In this document: positions 61,466 through 64,000 of the stretch, piece by piece
How positions within the stretch are numbered: position 1 is the first letter of the stretch
How the letters are laid out: each line of letters starts with the position of its first letter
NCBI RefSeq assembly: GCF_009905615.1
Contig: NZ_JAAAKW010000015.1
Span: 62,001 to 126,000, forward strand
Direction of reading: 5' to 3'
Length of the DNA: 64,000 nt
Source: Pseudomonas sp. SLFW
GTDB lineage: Bacteria > Pseudomonadota > Gammaproteobacteria > Pseudomonadales > Pseudomonadaceae
The notes under the pieces: model-generated
Database searches by the model: none
What the model was told of the DNA's origin: nothing
What the model saw: only the letters and a program-made list of their open reading frames with translations
Translations under genes and position numbers: made by a program

Positions 61466-61938
61466 TGCTAATCCTTAGCGGAGTCGAACAGGCGGCTGTT
61501 CTTGTAATGGATCAGACCCGGCTGCGCTTAACCGTCGGTCGGACGTAGTCAAATGATTGTCATCGAAGGCGGCGATCAAGAGTCGAACGACTACGCTTGA
61601 TCCCCTACCGCCTGTCGCATGGTCTCCTGCGCGACGAGCCATAAGGCGTTGCGAGGGTGGGCCGGGCAGCGGGAAGGATCGCCATTTATTTGGCAAATCG
61701 TCCTGGCCGCCAATGAGCACGACTACAGGCGCGGCCGAGTTTAGGGGCGTTGGCGCAGGTGGGCAAATTTTTTGCATCAGGGCTATTCGTGGCTTCAAGG
61801 GCTTTCAGTGTGCAGGGAAAGCTCCTACGTGCAGCTTGGAAAATACCTGCGACCCTAAACACCTTTTCATTTGTCAGGAATAGTGGCGATGTTACACTCG
61901 CGCGCTTTTCCTGTTACCCATAGCGGCAGTAGTCAAAT
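61466..61938. promoter_or_regulatory. Divergent intergenic region glycosyltransferase / type I secretion genes
   Basis: A 473-base gap between the glycosyltransferase (-) and the secretion ATPase (+). No recognised gene, riboswitch or complete REP unit is seen. An A/T-richer stretch (61855-61910, with TGTTACACT) precedes the secretion gene and is the probable promoter area. A - strand open frame of 107 codons (61798-61475) has no family match or ribosome site and is not called. Confidence 0.35.
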
Positions 61939-63672
61939 ATGCGCAGCACACATGAAAACAGCTTGCAGGCTGCCCTGAAATCTTGCAGGAGCAGTTTTAT
62001 CTCGGTCGGCTTTTTCAGCTTGTTCGTCAATGCGCTCATGCTGGTTCCTACCTTCTATATGCTCCAGGTCTATGGCCGGGTGGTAACGAGCGGTAACCTT
62101 ACGACTCTGTCGGTCCTGACGCTGATCATGACCATCCTGGTCATCACCATGGGTTCGCTTGAGTGGATTCGCTCGCGGATCATGGTTCGCGTCAGCACCC
62201 GCCTCGACGTGCTGCTCAGCCGCGACGTTTACAAGGCCAGTTTCAAGCGCGCTTTGGACAGTGGTGGTATGGATGCGTCGGCCCAGTCGCTCAACGACCT
62301 CACCGGGTTGCGTCAATTCCTGACCGGCAACGGCCTGTTCGCGTTTTTCGATGCCCCGTGGTTGCCGATCTACGTTGCCGTGATGTTTCTGTTTCACCCT
62401 TGGTACGGCTGGGTCGCGATTGGCAGCGCCATCGTGTTGCTGATTCTGGCCTACCTCAACGAGCGCTTCACCGGCAAGGCGCTGGGTCAGGCGAACAAAG
62501 AAAACATCTCTGCGACGCTGTACACGACCAAAAACCTGCGCAACGCCGAAGTCATCGAATCGATGGGCATGCTCAACACGCTGATCGAGCGTTGGAGCCG
62601 CCGTCAGCGCAATGTCCTGTTGCTGCAATCCCATGCCAGCGACCGTGGCGGCGTCATCAGCTCTATTTCCAAAACTTTCCGCATGCTGATTCAGTCGTTG
62701 ATTCTGGGTCTGGGTGCCTATCTGGCGGTCAACCACGAAATCAGCCCGGGCCTGGTCATCGCCGGTTCCGTGCTGCTGGGTCGCGCACTGGCGCCAATCG
62801 ACTTGATCATCGGCAGCTGGAAAGGCTTCATCGCCGCCCGCTCCCAGTACGACCGCCTGAACGACATCCTCGACAAACAGAAAGCCGAGCCTGAGCGCAT
62901 GTCGCTGCCGGTTCCGCAGGGCAACATCCTGGTCGAGAACCTGATCGTCGGTGCGCCGGGCTCCAAAGCCCCGATCATCCGAGGCATCAGCTTTGCCGTG
63001 CCTGCGGGTGCGGTGGTCGGGATCATCGGTCCGAGTGCGTCCGGTAAATCGACGCTGGCTCGTGCGCTGATGGGTGTTTGGGCCCCGCAGCATGGCGTGG
63101 TCCGTCTAGATGGCGCCGACATCGCCAACTGGGACAAGCACGAATTGGGTCCGCATTTGGGCTATCTGCCGCAGGACATCGAACTGTTCGAAGGCAGCAT
63201 CAGCGAGAACATCGCGCGTTTCGCCGACGTTGACCCGGAGCTGGTGGTCAAGGCCGCGAAAACGGCGGGTGTCCACGAAATGATCCTGCAACTGCCGGAA
63301 GGCTACGACACGGTCATCGGCAGCGACGGCGTCAACCTGTCGGGCGGTCAACGCCAGCGCGTAGGTCTGGCCCGTGCGATCTACGGTACGCCGCGCCTGA
63401 TTCTGCTCGACGAGCCGAACTCCAACCTCGACGAAGTGGGCGAGCGTGCGCTTGCCACCGCCATCCAGGAACTGAAGCAGACCGGTGCCACGATCTTCGT
63501 GATCACGCACCGCACGACGATTCTGTCCCAGCTTGACCGTTTGCTCGTCATGAGCGCCGGCGGCATCAGCATGTACGGTCCGCGCGACCAAGTGATGGAA
63601 GAGCTCAACAAGCAACAGATCGCCGCTCAACAAAAAGCCCAAGTGGGCACAGGCGCGACCGCTCGCGCCTGA
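61939..63672 (+). CDS. Type I secretion permease/ATPase (PrtD/AprD family)
   Basis: A 577-residue half ABC transporter. Membrane domain about 20-300 with helices near 20-45 and 55-75; ATPase with Walker A GIIGPSASGKSTLARAL near 362, signature VNLSGGQRQRVGLARAIYG, Walker B LILLDEPNSNLDE. No N-terminal C39-like domain, so it belongs to the PrtD/AprD group (RTX proteases, lipases, some S-layer-like proteins) rather than the LapB group. The membrane-fusion gene follows 13 bases later. Confidence 0.93.
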   Translation: MRSTHENSLQAALKSCRSSFISVGFFSLFVNALMLVPTFYMLQVYGRVVTSGNLTTLSVLTLIMTILVITMGSLEWIRSRIMVRVSTRLDVLLSRDVYKASFKRALDSGGMDASAQSLNDLTGLRQFLTGNGLFAFFDAPWLPIYVAVMFLFHPWYGWVAIGSAIVLLILAYLNERFTGKALGQANKENISATLYTTKNLRNAEVIESMGMLNTLIERWSRRQRNVLLLQSHASDRGGVISSISKTFRMLIQSLILGLGAYLAVNHEISPGLVIAGSVLLGRALAPIDLIIGSWKGFIAARSQYDRLNDILDKQKAEPERMSLPVPQGNILVENLIVGAPGSKAPIIRGISFAVPAGAVVGIIGPSASGKSTLARALMGVWAPQHGVVRLDGADIANWDKHELGPHLGYLPQDIELFEGSISENIARFADVDPELVVKAAKTAGVHEMILQLPEGYDTVIGSDGVNLSGGQRQRVGLARAIYGTPRLILLDEPNSNLDEVGERALATAIQELKQTGATIFVITHRTTILSQLDRLLVMSAGGISMYGPRDQVMEELNKQQIAAQQKAQVGTGATARA

Positions 63673-63685
63673 CAGGAAGATATCG

Positions 63686-64000
63686 ATGACCCGCACGCTC
63701 AGTATCCAACCCGATAACTTCTCGGATTTACCCGTTTCCGACACCAAGACCCGCCGTCTGGGCTTCACCATTCTGCTGGTGACCTTCGGCATTTTCGGTG
63801 TATGGGCAGGGGTTGCCCCGATCGATGGCGCCGTTTACGCGCCGGGCGTCGTGACCGTGCAGGCCTATCGCAAGACGGTTCAGCACCTGGAAGGCGGCAT
63901 CGTCAAAGACGTGCTGGTGCATGACGGCGACATCGTCAAAACGGGCGACCCGTTGATCGTGCTCGATGACGCGCAATTGCGCGCCGAGTACGACATGAAC
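63686..64000 (+). CDS. Type I secretion membrane-fusion protein (PrtE/AprE family), N-terminal part
   Basis: The first 105 codons of a HlyD-type protein; the gene runs past the window end. After AGGAAG the ATG at 63686 starts a short cytoplasmic part, one membrane helix (about 28-48), then YRKTVQHLEGGIVKDVLVHDG, the first half of the biotinyl-lipoyl-like hairpin domain typical of AprE/PrtE. It forms the periplasmic bridge between the ATPase and a TolC-like outer-membrane channel. Confidence 0.9.
   Translation, partial: MTRTLSIQPDNFSDLPVSDTKTRRLGFTILLVTFGIFGVWAGVAPIDGAVYAPGVVTVQAYRKTVQHLEGGIVKDVLVHDGDIVKTGDPLIVLDDAQLRAEYDMN

Noticed and set aside
1..64000. Transposase, integrase or RAYT gene
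   Set aside because: None of the frames shows a transposase or integrase motif; the REP elements here are non-autonomous copies.

Overview
The window is chromosomal DNA from a Pseudomonas species, most likely of the fluorescens/syringae lineage. The evidence is GC-rich coding DNA, gene order that follows the P. aeruginosa rsfS-to-hemL/ladS/amn segment (recalled, not searched), and many extragenic palindromic (REP/REPIN) repeats of the Pseudomonas type. No tRNA, rRNA, CRISPR array, prophage or insertion sequence was seen.

Bases 1-34,300 are mostly conserved core. On the + strand runs an envelope block: rsfS (partial), rlmH, mrdA (PBP2), rodA, a MltB-type transglycosylase, rlpA, the PBP5-type carboxypeptidase, ybeD, lipB and lipA, closed by a strong terminator. 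On the - strand follow a second MltB-like lipoprotein, arfA with a hairpin inside its coding end, the leuS-lptE-holA operon, the phoH-ybeY-corC-lnt operon, miaB, and thiD-thiE-hemL. LadS, an AidB-like acyl-CoA dehydrogenase, AMP nucleosidase and an RluE-type pseudouridine synthase lie on +.

Bases 34,300-46,800 hold less studied genes: a possible small RNA, a glutamine-rich exported protein, a cation efflux protein, HrpB, a membrane-anchored endonuclease/phosphatase-fold protein, DUF2076, a NYN-domain protein, a DEDDh exonuclease, a YedA-type exporter and RhlE.

Bases 46,900-64,000 are a surface/biofilm region. Eight - strand genes form an ABC-exported polysaccharide cluster: Wzm, Wzt, two glycosyltransferases, a GDP-mannose-forming enzyme, an acyltransferase-3 protein, and an AlgI/AlgJ-like O-acetylation pair. 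Next to it on + lie lapG and lapD, the c-di-GMP-controlled periplasmic protease switch for large adhesins. A small EamA protein with a family 2 glycosyltransferase (undecaprenyl-phosphate-sugar type) follows on -. Last comes the start of a PrtD/PrtE-type type I secretion operon, cut by the window end.

The observations most worth following are: at least five kinds of REP palindromes in one window, including one doublet in reversed orientation; a candidate small RNA before the Q-rich gene; an in-phase -1 slippery heptamer between the two domains of rlpA; a LadS without receiver domain; and the joint polysaccharide-modification / LapGD / type I secretion region.
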